From positions 33,963,284 through 34,027,283 of the forward strand of contig CM064502.1 of the NCBI GenBank assembly GCA_032716605.1: DNA of 64,000 bases, written 5' to 3'. Each line of letters begins with the position of its first letter. Position 1 is the first letter of the stretch. Position numbers and translations under genes: made by a program. The notes under the pieces are model-generated. The model did not search any database, was not told the DNA's origin, and saw nothing but the letters and a program-made list of their open reading frames with translations. The stretch is from Paralithodes platypus (taxonomy: Eukaryota; Arthropoda; Malacostraca; Decapoda; Lithodidae). Of this stretch, positions 22,811 through 34,724 are shown one piece after another.

Positions 22811-23131
22811 GCTTGCATATCTGGCATTATGTGCCTTTATTCACGAGTATATTAACCTTACACCTCGTACAGGTGTCCCTGGTAGACATTCTCGATTTGT
22901 GTTTTCCTTTTTTATTTCTGTTTACCGATTTTCCCCTTTATCTGAACCCAGACCTTGCCTGAAACAAGACCCTGAACACAGGGGAGAGTAAGGTGGTTGG
23001 GGGGGGGGGGGGGGGGAGCGAGGACAGAGGACAAGGGAGGTGTTTGTTTTGCGGTTAGTGGGGGGTTGGGTTAGGTCGCCCATATCACTTACGTTACACT
23101 AACACGATTTCTGACCTTTAATTTATGTATG
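22811..23131. other. No gene; G-run
   Basis: No supported ORF. A homopolymeric G run of about 18 bases lies at about 22999-23017. Confidence 0.4.
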
Positions 23132-23341
23132 TACACTCGGTCAAAAAAGTATCTGCACCCCTACGCTGATTATCTGGTGTGTACAGCTTGATAGGGTTGG
23201 CACCTCTGCCTGCAACTATATCCATGTGTCAGAGATGTCTCTGACACATGGATATAGTTGCAGGCAGAGGTGCCAACCCTACCGAGCTGTACACACTAGA
23301 TGATCAGCATAGGGGTGCAGATACTTCTTTGACCGAGTGTA
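23132..23341. mobile_element. Near-perfect palindromic Tc1/mariner-type MITE
   Basis: Both ends are TA, with inverted termini TACACTCGGTCAAAAAAGTA and TACTTCTTTGACCGAGTGTA. The arms stay nearly complementary to the centre (GTGTCAGAGATGTCTCTGACAC at about 23225-23246). TA ends and a CACTCGGTCAAA-type terminus suit a Tc1/mariner derivative. No coding capacity. Confidence 0.85.
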
Positions 23342-23854
23342 CGTTTGTACCTTAAAATACGTGTGTTAGTACTTGCAGGTAATTTGGTAATAATGATGCA
23401 CTAGCCACTTTTTACCGAGTTTAATTTTATTACTTCTGACTGGTGGGGGGGGGGGGGGGATTGTATTGGTATTATTATCACTTTAACGTATGGTTGATTA
23501 AAAGTATATTTGTTATGTTAAACCAACTGGGAGGACCGACGGCGGTACGGTGGGTAATACTATCACTGTTATAATTTATTTATTTATTTATATATTTGTT
23601 TATTTATTTATTGTCAAGGCCTACACTGTATAATAGGCATTTTGTGGGCCAAAAGATTCGTCAGGAGACCAGACCAGATGGCTGGAGTAAAATATGAAAG
23701 AGGAGTAATTGGACAGAGGAAGAACAAGCTGAGAAGTGAGAAGTACAGTAGAAGACTGAACATTAGGAGGGCTGGTAGTTCGGTGTTTTATAATTATGTG
23801 TATGTAGTCAGGCATTTGAAAGTTGTTTTGCGGTGCCAATAGGATCTTTTTACT
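23342..23854. other. No recognised gene
   Basis: Contains (TTTA)n at about 23576-23610, a 17-base G run near 23443 and a 66-codon open frame (23642-23842, plus) of basic composition that I do not recognise. No splice or domain evidence. Confidence 0.35.
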
Positions 23855-24237
23855 TTAAGGGGGGTCACCGGCTTTCTTTATCTTTCTGTCCTTTCCTCTC
23901 TTTCCCTGCCTTGTATCCATTCGGCCCCATTCAGCCAACTGTTTTAAGACGTTTATCCCCATCCAGGTGTCGAATTCTTCCTGGCGAGCGATAGAGAGAC
24001 AGCTTTGTATGGAGAAATCCGGCGTCGCCGGAGAAATTTTTCTATCGAAAAATGTACAAATTTAGCTTGCTGTCAAAACAATAAATATATATGCTGGGTC
24101 GCTACTGCTCGTCAGGAAAATATTGACACTTGGATGGGGGTAAGCGTCTTAAAACCGTAGGCTGAATGAGGCCGAATAGATACAAGCCAAAGAGTGAGGG
24201 AGAGAAAGAGAAAAAAAGGTGAGGTGGGCTCCCTTAA
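23855..24237. mobile_element. Family B palindromic TTAA element, copy B3
   Basis: 383 bp with TTAA at 23855-23858 and 24234-24237. The left end reads TTAAGGGGGGTCACCGG and the right GGTGGGCTCCCTTAA. The centre CCGGCGTCGCCGG and CGAAAAATGTACAAATTTA are intact. Confidence 0.9.
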
Positions 24238-24589
24238 TTTTTTTTTTTTTTTCGTTTATCCCTATTTCTCCTTCTTTTTATGTGGGCATATTTTTATTTT
24301 TTTAGGGGGGGTTGGCCAATTTTACATAACCGATCTGGGGTTTGGGCTCATGATATTGTGTTTTTTTGTTGTTCTGCATTCCAACTACTCCCTCTCGGGC
24401 ATAGGCTGAGAGCCTGTACATTCAACCATTCTACATTGAACAGAGAAGCCCATGAGGTCTTGTTCGAGTCTAGGGGGTGAGACATGTGAAGCACTTTTAG
24501 CTGCAACCAGCCCCTGCCATCTTGCCTTCGCAGGATATATACCTGCCGAAGACTATTAGCCACACATAGCACTCCAAACAATCCCTCCA
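24238..24589. other. No gene; T-rich sequence
   Basis: A T run follows B3 directly. No supported gene; possibly the leader of the LINE fragment that starts near 24590. Confidence 0.35.
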
Positions 24590-25113
24590 CAATCTTGTTT
24601 GCAAATATTGAAGGCCTAAGAAAAGAACCACACACAAAGTACCATATAGTAGGGGCCTGCTAGAAGAAGGAAACGCTATATTTGCGGCTCTCACAGATAC
24701 TCACAATAAAGATCAGGAAGATAGTGAGGTATGGATTCCTGGTTACAACCTACATAGGGCGGACAGAATGTATAGATCACGTGGAGGTGTAGCCTTGTAC
24801 ATTCATGACTCACTGATATGTACTAAATTCCTAAATAACAGTAATGAAGTGGTGGAAATACTCGGAGTTAAAATATAATCCATAAATTTAGCAGTTATTG
24901 TTACATACAGGCCTCCAGACTCATCCCTAGAAGAATTCAAAACCCAGCTCAACTAAATAAAATCAGAAGTGGAAGCCTTAGGGAACCCGACACCAAATAT
25001 TATATGGTTAGGATTCTTTAACCTACCAAACATTAAATGCAGACACGGGAAAACAATATCTTAGGCCTCGTCTTCACTAACAACGACTCCCTAGTACACA
25101 GCAATAACATTTC
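24590..25113 (+). pseudogene. LINE APE endonuclease fragment, cut by the gap
   Basis: The plus strand reads endonuclease sequence: ALTDTHNKDQEDSEVWIPGY, ADRMYRSRGGVALYIHDSL and VIVTYRPPDSS, then a diverged catalytic block (WLGFFNLPNIK, where GDFN is expected). It has several in-frame stops. It ends at the N gap, so the RT part may lie in unsequenced DNA or be absent. Confidence 0.7.
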
Positions 25114-25213
25114 NNNNNNNNNNNNNNNNNNNNNNNNNNNNNNNNNNNNNNNNNNNNNNNNNNNNNNNNNNNNNNNNNNNNNNNNNNNNNNNNNNNNNNN
25201 NNNNNNNNNNNNN
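25114..25213. other. Assembly gap (100 N)
   Basis: Exactly 100 ambiguous bases, the conventional size for a gap of unknown length. It lies at the junction between the LINE fragment and the satellite, so the satellite's left end is not known. Confidence 0.99.
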
Positions 25214-25690
25214 ACCCTACCTAACCGCCGTCACCCTACAGTACCCCCAACACCGTACAGTACCCCCACGCCCTACAGAACCCCCCACACCCTACAGTAC
25301 CCCCCACACCCTGCAGTGCCTCCACGCCCTACAGAACCCACCACACCCTGCAGGATCTACCTCATCCTACAGTACCCCCATGCCTTACAGAATCCCCCCC
25401 CCCCTTACAGTAGCCCCCACACCCTGCAGGATCTACCTCATCCTACAGCCCCCCCTGCCCTACAGAATCCCCCCCCCCCCCATTACAGTACCCCCACACC
25501 CTGCAGGATCCCCCTCACCCTACAGTAACCCCACACCCTACAGAACCCCCACACCCTACAGTACCCTCCCACCCTACAGTACCCCCACACCCTACAGTAC
25601 CCCCAAACCCTACAGTACTTCCCACACCCTACAGTACCCCCCACACACTACAGTACCTCCCACACCCTACAGTATCCCCACATCCAACAG
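25214..25690 (+). repeat. 18-bp C-rich satellite, block 1
   Basis: Tandem units near CCCCCACACCCTACAGTA with variable C-run length (period 17-19) and frequent CTGCAGGAT variants. Confidence 0.95.
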
Positions 25691-26457
25691 CAGGGTTGGA
25701 TCAAATACGGTACTGATTTTTAAGAGGTCAAATACAATTGCAAATACTTATATTCCTGAAATCAAAAATACAAATATAAATACAAATACTTCTGAAATTA
25801 AGATATCAAAATACAAATACAAATACTTTTATTTCCAAGTTCAAAAATACAAACTCAATGCCTACATATGAGAACTACATTTTATCATCATTACTGCCCG
25901 GAGGATTTCTGGGCTTAGCTTTGCTAGCTCTGGAGTGTAAACAATATCAGCTTTGCTAAACACTCGCTCAGAAGGTGCCGACGTTGCACAACAGCCTAGA
26001 ATGCTCTGGGCAAAGTGTCTCAGAATGTTGAAGCTTTGTATATCACGCCAATACTTCAATGGGTTGATGTCAAAAGGCAAAACACATTCCTCTAGGTACG
26101 TTTCAAGCTCCTTCTTTACCACTGTAGTGTGGTTTATTGACGGGCTTGCCATCGATGGCCCAGGTGGAGGCATGTAGATAAAGAGACGAGGTCGTTCGGC
26201 AATTATGCCATCTTTGTCTTGGTTGATGATCATGGAAAGCTAATTATCTTGAATTTCTTCCTTCGGGACCTTCTTCTTGTAGTCCTTGGTAGACTCAGCA
26301 ATAATTAAGTCCACAATTTAACACGTGTCGAAATACAAACACAAATACAAAATACTTTTTCTTCTATGGGCCAAAATACAATTACAAATACAAATACATT
26401 GAAAATGTATTTAAATGCAATTCAAATACAACTACAATTGTATTTGATCCACCCCTG
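25691..26457 (-). mobile_element. hAT DNA transposon, internally deleted
   Basis: 767 bp. Terminal inverted repeats are CAGGGTTGGATCAAATAC at the left and GTATTTGATCCACCCCTG at the right, with one mismatch in 18. Flanking 8-mers TCCAACAG and CCCTACAG match at 6 of 8, fitting an 8-bp hAT target duplication, though the satellite itself supplies CCCTACAG. Subterminal AAATACAAATA repeats are typical of hAT ends. Confidence 0.88.
25862..26233 (-). pseudogene. hAT transposase C-terminal dimerisation domain
   Basis: 123 residues on the minus strand matching the hAT C-terminal (Dimer_Tnp_hAT) region: ELETYLEE, then NPLKYWRD, then GCCATSAPSERVFSKAD and KLSPEILRAVMM. The catalytic DDE/RNase H-like part is missing, so the element cannot move itself. 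Sequence from here towards both ends is non-coding. Confidence 0.85.
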
Positions 26458-29400
26458 CCCTACAGTACCCCCAAACCCTACAGTACCCCCCACACCCTAC
26501 AGTACTCCCATACCCTACAGTAACCCCCACACCCTACAGTACTGCAACACCTTACAGTACCACCACACCCTGCAGTACCCCCACACCCTACAGTTCCCCC
26601 CAAACCCTACAGTAACCCCCACACCTTAGAGTACCCCTACAACCGACAGTACCCCCCATACCCTACAGTACCTCCACACCCTACAGTACCCATACACACT
26701 ACAGTACCCCCCACACCTACAGTACCCCCGACACACTATAGTACCCCCACACCCTACGCCTACAGTACACACTACCACACCTCCCCCCAGTGACAGTACC
26801 CAAACCCAGTACCCCCCCCACACCCTGCAGTACCCCCACACCCTACAGTTCCCCCACACCCTACAGTACCCCCCACACCCTACAGTTCCCCCACACCCTA
26901 CAGTACCCCCCACACCCTACAGTTCCCCCACACCCTACAGTACCCCAACTAACCCTACAGTACCCCACACCCTACAGTACCCACAACCCTACAGTACCCT
27001 CACACCCTACAGTACCCCCACACCCTACAGTACCTCCACACCCTACAGTACCCCCACACCCTACAGTACCACCCCCCTACAGTATCCCCACACCCTACAG
27101 TACCCCACACCCTACAGTACCCCACACCCTACAGTACCCCCACACCCTACAGTTACCCCCACACCCTACAGTACCCCCACAACCTACAGACCCCCACACC
27201 CTACAGTACCCCCACACCCTACAGTAACCCCCACACCCTACAGTACCCCACATCTACAGTACCCCCACACCTCTACAGTACCCCCACACCCTACAGTACC
27301 CCCCAACCTACAGTACCCCCACACCCTACAGTACCCCACACCCTACAGTACCCCCACACCCTACAGTACCCCACACCCTACAGTACCCCCCACACCCTAC
27401 AGTACCCCACACCCTACAGTACCCTCCACACCCTACAGTACCCCCACACCCTACAGTAACCCCCACACCCTACAGTACCCCCAGACCCTACAGTACCCCA
27501 CACCCTACAGTACCCCCACACCCTACCGTACCCCACACCCTAAAGTACCCCCACACCCTACAGTACCCCCCACACCCTACAGTACTCACACACCCTACAG
27601 TACCCCCACACCCTACAGAACCCCGAAACCCTACAGTACCTCCACACCCTACAGTATCCCCACACCCAACAGTACCCCCCACACCCCACAATACCCCCAC
27701 ACCCTGCAGGATCCCCCTCACCATACAGGACCCTCACACCCTACATTAGTCCCACACCCTACAGTACCCCCCACACCCTACACCAACTCCACACCCTACA
27801 GCACCCCCTACACCCTGCAGTACCACTCACCCTACAGTACCCCACCCTACAGAACCCCCACACCCTACAGTACCCCCACACCCTACAGTACACCCACACC
27901 CTACATTACCTCCCACACCCTACAGTACCCCACACCCTACAGTACCTCCACACCCTACAGTACCCCCCACGCCCTACAGTACCCCCACACAATATAGTAC
28001 CCCCACACCCTACGGTACCCCCCACACCCTACAGTAAACCACACCCTACAGTAACCCCCACACGCTACAGTACCCTCCACACCCTACAGTATCTCCACAC
28101 CCTACAGTACCCCCACACCCTACAGCAACGCCACAAACCTACAGTACCCCCACACCCTACAGTACCCCCCACACCCTACAGTACCCCCACACCCTACAGT
28201 ACCTCCACACCCTACAGTACCCCCACACCCTACAGTACCTCCACACCCTACAGTACCCCCACACCCTACAGTACCTCCACACCCTACAGTACCTCCCACA
28301 CCCTACAGTACCCCAACACCCTACAAACCCCCACACCCTACAGTACCCCCCCCACACCCTACATACCCCCACACCCTACAGTACCCCCCACACCCTCCAG
28401 TACCCCCACACCCTACAGTACCCCCACACCCTACAGTACCCCCACACCTACAGTACCCCCCACACCCACCCAACAGTACCTCCACACCCTACAGTACCCC
28501 CACACCCTACAGTACCCCCACACCCTACAGTCACCCTCACCCCCCAGTACCCCGACACCCTACAGTACCCCCACACCCAACAGTACCCCCACACCCTACA
28601 GTACCCCCCACACCCTACAGTACCTCCACACCCAACAGTACCCTCACACCCTACAGTACCCCCACACCCTACAGTACCCCCACACCCTACAGTACCTCCC
28701 ATACCCAATAGTACCCCCACACCCTACAGTACCCCCACACCCTACAGTACCTCCCACACCCTACATTTCCCCCACATCCTACAGGACCCCCCACACCTAC
28801 AGTACCTCCACACCCTACAGTATCTCCACACCCTACAGTACCTCCACACCCTACAGTACCCCCACACCCTTCAGAACCCCCACACTCTACAGTATCCACA
28901 CAACCTACTGTACCACCCACATCCTACAGTACCCCCACACCCTACAGTATCCCCAAACCCTACGGTACCCCACACCCTACAGTACCTCCACACCCTACAG
29001 TACCTCCCACACCCTACAGTACCTCAAACCTTACAGTACCCCCACACCATACAGTACCCCCACACCCTACAGTACCCCCACACCCTACAGTACCTCCACA
29101 CCCTACAGTACCCCCACCCTACAGTACCCCCCACACCCTACAGTACCCCCCACCCTACAGTACCCCCACACCCTACAGTACCCCCACACCCTACAGTACC
29201 CCACACCCTACAGTACCCCACACCCTACAGTACCCCCCCACACCCTACAGTACCCCCACACCCTACAGTACTCCCCACACCTACAGTACCCACCCAACAG
29301 TACCCCACACCCTACAGTACACCACACCCTACAGTACCCCCACACCCAACAGTACCCCACACCCTACAGTACCCCACACCCTACAGTACCCCACACCCTA

Positions 29401-29749
29401 CAGTACCCCCCACCCCCATTACCCACACCCTACAGTACCCCCACACCCTACAGTACCCCCCACACCCTACAGTACTCCCATACCCTACAGTAACCCCCAC
29501 AGCCTACAGTACCCCCCACACCCTACAGTATCTCACACCTACAGTACCTCCACACCTACAGTACCCCCACACCCTACAGTACCTCCACACCCTACAGTAC
29601 CTACCACACACCTTACAGTACCCCCACACCATACAGTACCTCCACCCTACAGTACCCCCACACCCTACAGTACCTCCACACCCTACACTACCTCCACACC
29701 CTACAGTACCCTCACACCCTACAGTACCCCCACGCCCTCTAGTACGTAA
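26458..29749 (+). repeat. 18-bp C-rich satellite, block 2
   Basis: About 180 units of CCCCCACACCCTACAGTA-type repeat. The G-rich minus strand reads CTGTAGGGTGTGGGGG. Open frames of VGCGGT type on the minus strand are by-products of the 18-bp (6-codon) period. Confidence 0.96.
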
Positions 29750-29905
29750 CCCCACCACTGTAGTACGGCCCATCGACCTACATGTAGATAAAACACCAGG
29801 TCCCAAAACCAATTACCCCCTTCACCCCACATACCCTAATTAACCACTACACGTGTCGAAATACAAACACCACACCCACCAAATACAATTACACGACAAA
29901 ATGTT
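29750..29905 (-). mobile_element. Ghost copy of the hAT 3' region inside the satellite
   Basis: Short hAT-specific words survive in order: CACTGTAGT, CATGTAGATAAA, ACACGTGTCGAAATACAAAC and CAAATACAATTAC. They match 26120-26390 but are interspersed with satellite-like CCC/CACC sequence. The flanking satellite (for example CACCTTAGAGTACCCCTACA at about 30089) matches that after the full hAT copy (about 26619). Confidence 0.65.
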
Positions 29906-30233
29906 ACCCACACCCTACAGTACCCCCTGCCCTACAGTACCACCACACCCTGCAGTATCCCCACACCCTACAGTACTCCCATACCCTACAGTATCCCCCC
30001 CACCCTACAGTACCACGACACCTTACAGTACTCCCACACCCTACAGTACTCCCACACCCTACAGTACCCCCCAACCCTACAGTAACCCCCACACCTTAGA
30101 GTACCCCTACACCCGACAGTACCCCCCATACCCTACAGTACCCACACACCCTACAGTACTGTACCTCCACACCCTACAGTACCCCCCACACCCTACAGTA
30201 CCCCGACACACTATAGTACCCCCACACCCTACG
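29906..30233 (+). repeat. 18-bp C-rich satellite, block 3 (duplicate of 26458-26760)
   Basis: Rare variants CACCTTAGAGTACCCCTACA, CACACTATAGTACC and CCCGACAGT occur in the same order as in 26600-26750. This supports a segmental duplication including the hAT end. Confidence 0.85.
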
Positions 30234-30365
30234 TTTTTTTTTTTTTTTTTTTTTTTTTTTTCTATGTGATTAAGGGAGGCAAAAGGCATAACTGCCTATA
30301 GCGAGTGCCTCCCCCATAGTTGAAAGAGTGACAGGGCCAAAATCAAGGGACGTTCGAGCCAAAAT
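30234..30365 (-). mobile_element. LINE 3' end with poly(A) tail, inserted in satellite
   Basis: A run of about 26 T (the tail read from the other strand) is followed by CTATGTGATTAAGGGAGGC, GCCTCCCCCATAGTTGAAAG and GGGACGTTCGAGCCAAAATG. It matches the 3' ends at 19334 and 52795. Satellite resumes on both sides. Confidence 0.8.
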
Positions 30366-33300
30366 GTACCCCCCACACCCTACAGTACCCCCACACACTA
30401 TAGTACCCCCACACCCTACGGTACCCCCCACACCCTACAGTACCCCCACACCCTACAGTACCCCCCACACCCTACAGTACCTCCACACCCTACAGTACCC
30501 CCTAACCCTACAGTACCTCCACACCCTACACTACCTCCACACCCTACAGTACCCTCACACCCTACAGTACCCCCACGCCCTACAGTACCTCCACACCCTA
30601 CAGTACCTCCACACCCTACAGTACCCCAACACCCTACAGTATCCCCACACCCTACTGTACCCTCACACCCTACAGTACCCCCACACCCTACAGTATCCCC
30701 CACACCCTACAGTATCCCCCACACCCTACAGAACCCCACACCCTACAGTACCTCCACACCCTACAGTATCCCCACACCCAACAGTACCCCCCATACCCTA
30801 CAGTACCCCCACATCCTACAGTACCCTCCACACCCTACAGTTCCCCCACACCCTACAGTACCCCCAGACCTTACAGTACCCCCACACCCTACTGAACCCC
30901 AACACCCTACAGTACCCCGCACACCCTGCAGTACCTCCCACACCCTACAGTACCCCCATATCCTACAGTACCCTCCAAACCCTACAGTTCCCCCACACCT
31001 TACAGTACCCCCACACCCTACAGTACCCCCAGACCTTACAGTACCCCCACACCCTACAGTACCCCCACACCCTAATGTAACCCCACACCCTCCAGTACCT
31101 CCCACACCCTACAGTACCCCCCTCACCCTACAGTAGGCCCACACCCTACAGTACCTCCCACACCCTACAGAACCCCGACACCCTACAGTACCTCCACACC
31201 CTACAGTACCCCCACACCCAACAGTACCCCCCACACCCTACAATGCCCCCCACACCCTGCAGGATCCCCCTCACCCTACAGTACCCCCACACCCTACAGT
31301 ACCCCCACGCCCTACAGAACGCCCCACACCCTACAGTATCTCCACACCCTACAGTACCCCCTACACCCTGCAGGATCCCACTCACCCTACAGTACCCCCA
31401 CACCCTACAGAACCCCCCACACCCTACAGTAACCCCCATACCCTACGGAACACCCACACCATACAGTACCTCCCACACCCTACAGTACCCCCACACCCTA
31501 CAGTACCCCCAAACCGTACAGTAGCCCCCACACACTACAGTACCCCCACACCCTATAGTACCCCCACACCCTACAGTACCTCCACAACCTACAGTAACCC
31601 CACACCCTACAGTACCTCCACACACTACAGTACCCCCACACCCTACAGTATCTCCACAACCTACAGTACCCCCACACCCTACAGCACCTCCACACCCTAC
31701 AGTAGCTCCACACCCTACAGTACCCCCGCACCCTACAGTACCCTCACACCTTACAGTACCTCCACACCCAACAGCACCCCCACACCCTACAGTACCTCCA
31801 CACCCTACAGTACCCCCCACACCCTACAGAATCCCCCACACCCTACAAAACCCCCACACCCTACAGTACCCCCACACCCTACTGTACCCCCACATCCTAC
31901 AGTACCCCCACACCCTACAGTACCCCCAAACCTTACAGTAGAGCCACACCCTAAAACACCTCCCACACCCTACAGTACCTCCCACACCCAACAGTACCTC
32001 CACACCCTACAGTACCCCCACACCCTACAGTACCCCCACACCCTACAGTACCCCCTCACCCCACAGGACCCCCACACCCTACAGTACCTCCCACACCCAA
32101 CAGTACCCCCACACCCTACAGTACCCCCACACCCTACAGTACCCCCACACCCTACAGTACCTCCACACCCAACAGTACCCTCACACCCTACAGTACCCCC
32201 ACACCCTACAGTACCCCCACACCCTACAGTACCTCCCATACCCAACAGTACCCCCACACCCTACAGTACCTCCCCACCCTACAGTACCTCCCACACCCTA
32301 CAGTACCCCCACACCCTACAGTACCCCCCACACCCTACAGTACCCTCCACACCCTACAGTATCTCCACACCCTACAGTACCTCCACACCCTACAGTACCC
32401 CCCACACCCTACAGAACCCCCACACCCTACAGTATCCCCACACCCTACTGTACCCCCACATCCTACAGTACCCCCACACCCTACAGTATCCCCAAACCCT
32501 AAAGTACCCCAACACCCTACAGTACCTCCCACACCCTACAGTACCTCCCACACCCCACAGTACCTCCACACCCTACAGTACCCCCACACCCTACGGTACC
32601 CCCACACCCTACAGTACCCCCACACCCTACAGTACCCCCTCACCCTACAGGACCCCCACACCCTACAGTACCTCCCATACCCAACAGTACCCCCACACCC
32701 TACAGTACCTCCACACCCTACAGTACCTCCACACCCAACAGTACCCTCACACCCTACAGTACCCCCACACCCTACAGTACCCCCACACCCTACAGTACCT
32801 CCACACCCTACAGTACCTCCACACCCAACAGTACCCTCACACCCTACAGTACCTCCACACCCTACAGTACCTCCCACACCCAACAGTACCCCCACACCCT
32901 GCAGTACCTCCCACACCCTACAGTATCTCCCACACCCTACATTACCCCCACGCCCTGCATTATCTCCACACCCTACAGTACCTCCCACACCCTACAGTAC
33001 CTCCCACACCCTACAGTACCCCCACACCCTACAGTACCTCCCACACCCTACAGTACCCCCCACACCCTACAGTACCCTCCACACCCTACAGTATCTCCAC
33101 ACTCTACAGTACCTCCCACATCCTACAGTACCCCCACACCCTACAGTACCCCAACTCCCTACAGTACCCCCACACCCTACAGTACCCCCCACACCCTACA
33201 GTACCTCCACGCCCTACAGTACCTCCCACACCCTACAGTACCTCCACACCCTACAGTACCCCCACACCCTATACTACCTCCACACCCTACAGTACCTCCC

Positions 33301-33408
33301 ACACCCTACAGTACCTCCACACCCTACACAACCCCCCACACCCTTCAGGAACCCCCGCACCCTACAGAACCCCCCACCCCCTACAGTAACCCCATCACCC
33401 TACATGGC
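30366..33408 (+). repeat. 18-bp C-rich satellite, block 4
   Basis: About 165 more units ending at about 33408. CCTCCACACCC variants and CCCAACAGTACC variants recur in clusters (for example 31990-32260 and 32660-32890), indicating local higher-order duplication. Confidence 0.96.
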
Positions 33409-33627
33409 ACCGGTTACAGTTAAATGCGATTCCTTTGACAAGAAGTACTATAAGAAATGGTATCCCCGCAATGGGTACCCTGGTGCCAAAAGTTTGATGG
33501 AACATTTTTTTGCTCCTGGAGTGCACACTAGAGGCATATAAGATGATAAGGAGTTGCTGGAACTCCTGTTTTATAATTTGTCTGGAGTTCCTCATTGTTT
33601 CTGCGTGTGTCCCACCTACTGTACATA
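33409..33627. other. Unique-looking sequence after the satellite
   Basis: About 220 bp with no recognised gene. A 66-codon minus-strand open frame shows no domain. Confidence 0.35.
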
Positions 33628-33830
33628 GAGAGTAATCCAGCTAGCTCTCACATACACCTCCTTCTTATCCTATCCATTTCACTACACTAAACAAGCACAT
33701 CACTCTTCTTTCCAATACTATACATCAATTTTGTTTTGCTTAATTTGGCTCTCTCCCTGTTTCAACTTTGGGGATACACTTGTTACAGTCAGTTTTGCCA
33801 TTTGTTTCCTTCAGACATAGAAAACACAAA
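33628..33830 (+). mobile_element. LINE 3'-terminal repeat, uninterrupted copy
   Basis: AGTGTAGTGAAATGG-type sequence (read from the minus strand), then ATTTGGCTCTCTCC, TTTCAACTTTGGGG, CAGTCAGTTTTGCC and ACATAGAAAACAC. It is the uninterrupted counterpart of 11585-12180: at 33739-33744 the sequence GCTTAATTTGG has a single TTAA where the other copy carries element B2. Confidence 0.65.
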
Positions 33831-34082
33831 AGGCTGAGGAACTGAAACACGAAAGTCTCACATTTAATAAGAATACAGTCCTTCCACATCTATTTTCGTT
33901 TACTAACAGAGAAAGTAAATGACATGTACAGTTGAGTAAGAAAATCGAAGTTGCTAAAGATCTTTCAAACGACAATAGATTCAAAATAGTAAACAAAAAG
34001 ACTAACAAAATCCTAGGGAAAGGGAAAAGGACTCCTGGAGTCCTTGTATCCTTATCATAAAACAGATTTGCTATTTTCACAT
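33831..34082. other. No recognised gene
   Basis: AT-rich sequence with no supported feature. An 89-codon minus-strand open frame lacks any recognisable domain. Confidence 0.35.
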
Positions 34083-34158
34083 TGACTGGGCGATTCGTTC
34101 GTGGCCACCCCTTCGGAGATCACGACGTCCGGTAATAGATAGATAGATAGAAAGGCAG
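34083..34158 (+). mobile_element. RTE-type 3' terminal fragment
   Basis: GATTCGTTCGTGGCCACCCC then TTCGGAGATCACGACGTCCG is followed by a (TAGA)n tail. It is the plus-strand counterpart of the RTE 3' end at 19598-19690 and 7342. Confidence 0.7.
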
Positions 34159-34164
34159 TAAAAT

Positions 34165-34380
34165 AATTAATCAGGACTGAAAGCACAAACATCGCTCAAT
34201 AAGGAACAAGTTAGACGAACTCAAAGGTCTATTAATTATAAAGAGAAAGTTGATATTATTTGTATAACAGAAACCCATCTTAGCCTTTATAATAAAGATT
34301 TAGTTCATGAATATTACATTAAACCATAATTATATATTCTCTCACAAAAACCGTAATAATGGAAAACAAAGAGGGGGGGG
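34165..34380 (+). pseudogene. LINE endonuclease N-terminal fragment
   Basis: SIRNKLDELKGL is read in one frame and KEKVDIICITETHLSL in the next, a combination typical of the start of a CR1/Jockey APE domain. One frameshift lies between them at about 34230. It ends at a G run, where GGGVAMYS-type sequence would follow. Confidence 0.65.
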
Positions 34381-34384
34381 GGTT

Positions 34385-34609
34385 GCAATGTACAGTTTGC
34401 CACACTTATTCTATTCTGTCGGGGTCGTGATTTGGCAGCGCTGCACCCACTTCCCCAACTCCTAGCTCCCTAGCTCCATATCCTTCCCTTCCACTATTGG
34501 TAGGAGGTGGAATGAGGGAGGAGGGTTGGGGAGGTGGGTGCAGCGCTGCCAAGTTACGATTTGCTGGGATACTTGAGAAATGGAATATGTGCAGCAAACT
34601 GTACATTGC
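34385..34609. mobile_element. 225-bp palindromic repeat
   Basis: Outer arms GCAATGTACAGTTTGC and GCAAACTGTACATTGC and inner arms TTGGCAGCGCTGCACCCAC and its inverse are well conserved. The DNA between them within each arm is diverged. Superfamily is not recognised. Confidence 0.65.
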
Positions 34610-34724
34610 GACATACTTAGACATCAGAGCTGAGTCATATGGTGAGTGGTACCCTGCTGTGGTCACTAGAGGGGTTGGATTTGACCCTGAGTTATGTTGA
34701 TTTCAGTCTAAACGTTCATATTTC

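Noticed and set aside
26626..32988. Minus-strand VGCGGT and plus-strand TPYSTPTPYS open frames as Gly- or Pro-rich proteins
   Set aside because: The 18-bp satellite period is six codons, so open frames arise automatically; C-run length changes shift the frame constantly.
5045..33408. The regular repeats as a CRISPR array
   Set aside because: Units are directly adjacent with no unique spacers, and the genome is eukaryotic.
25214..33408. Telomeric or subtelomeric array
   Set aside because: The unit is not TTAGG-like and is interrupted by ordinary transposons; position on the chromosome is unknown.
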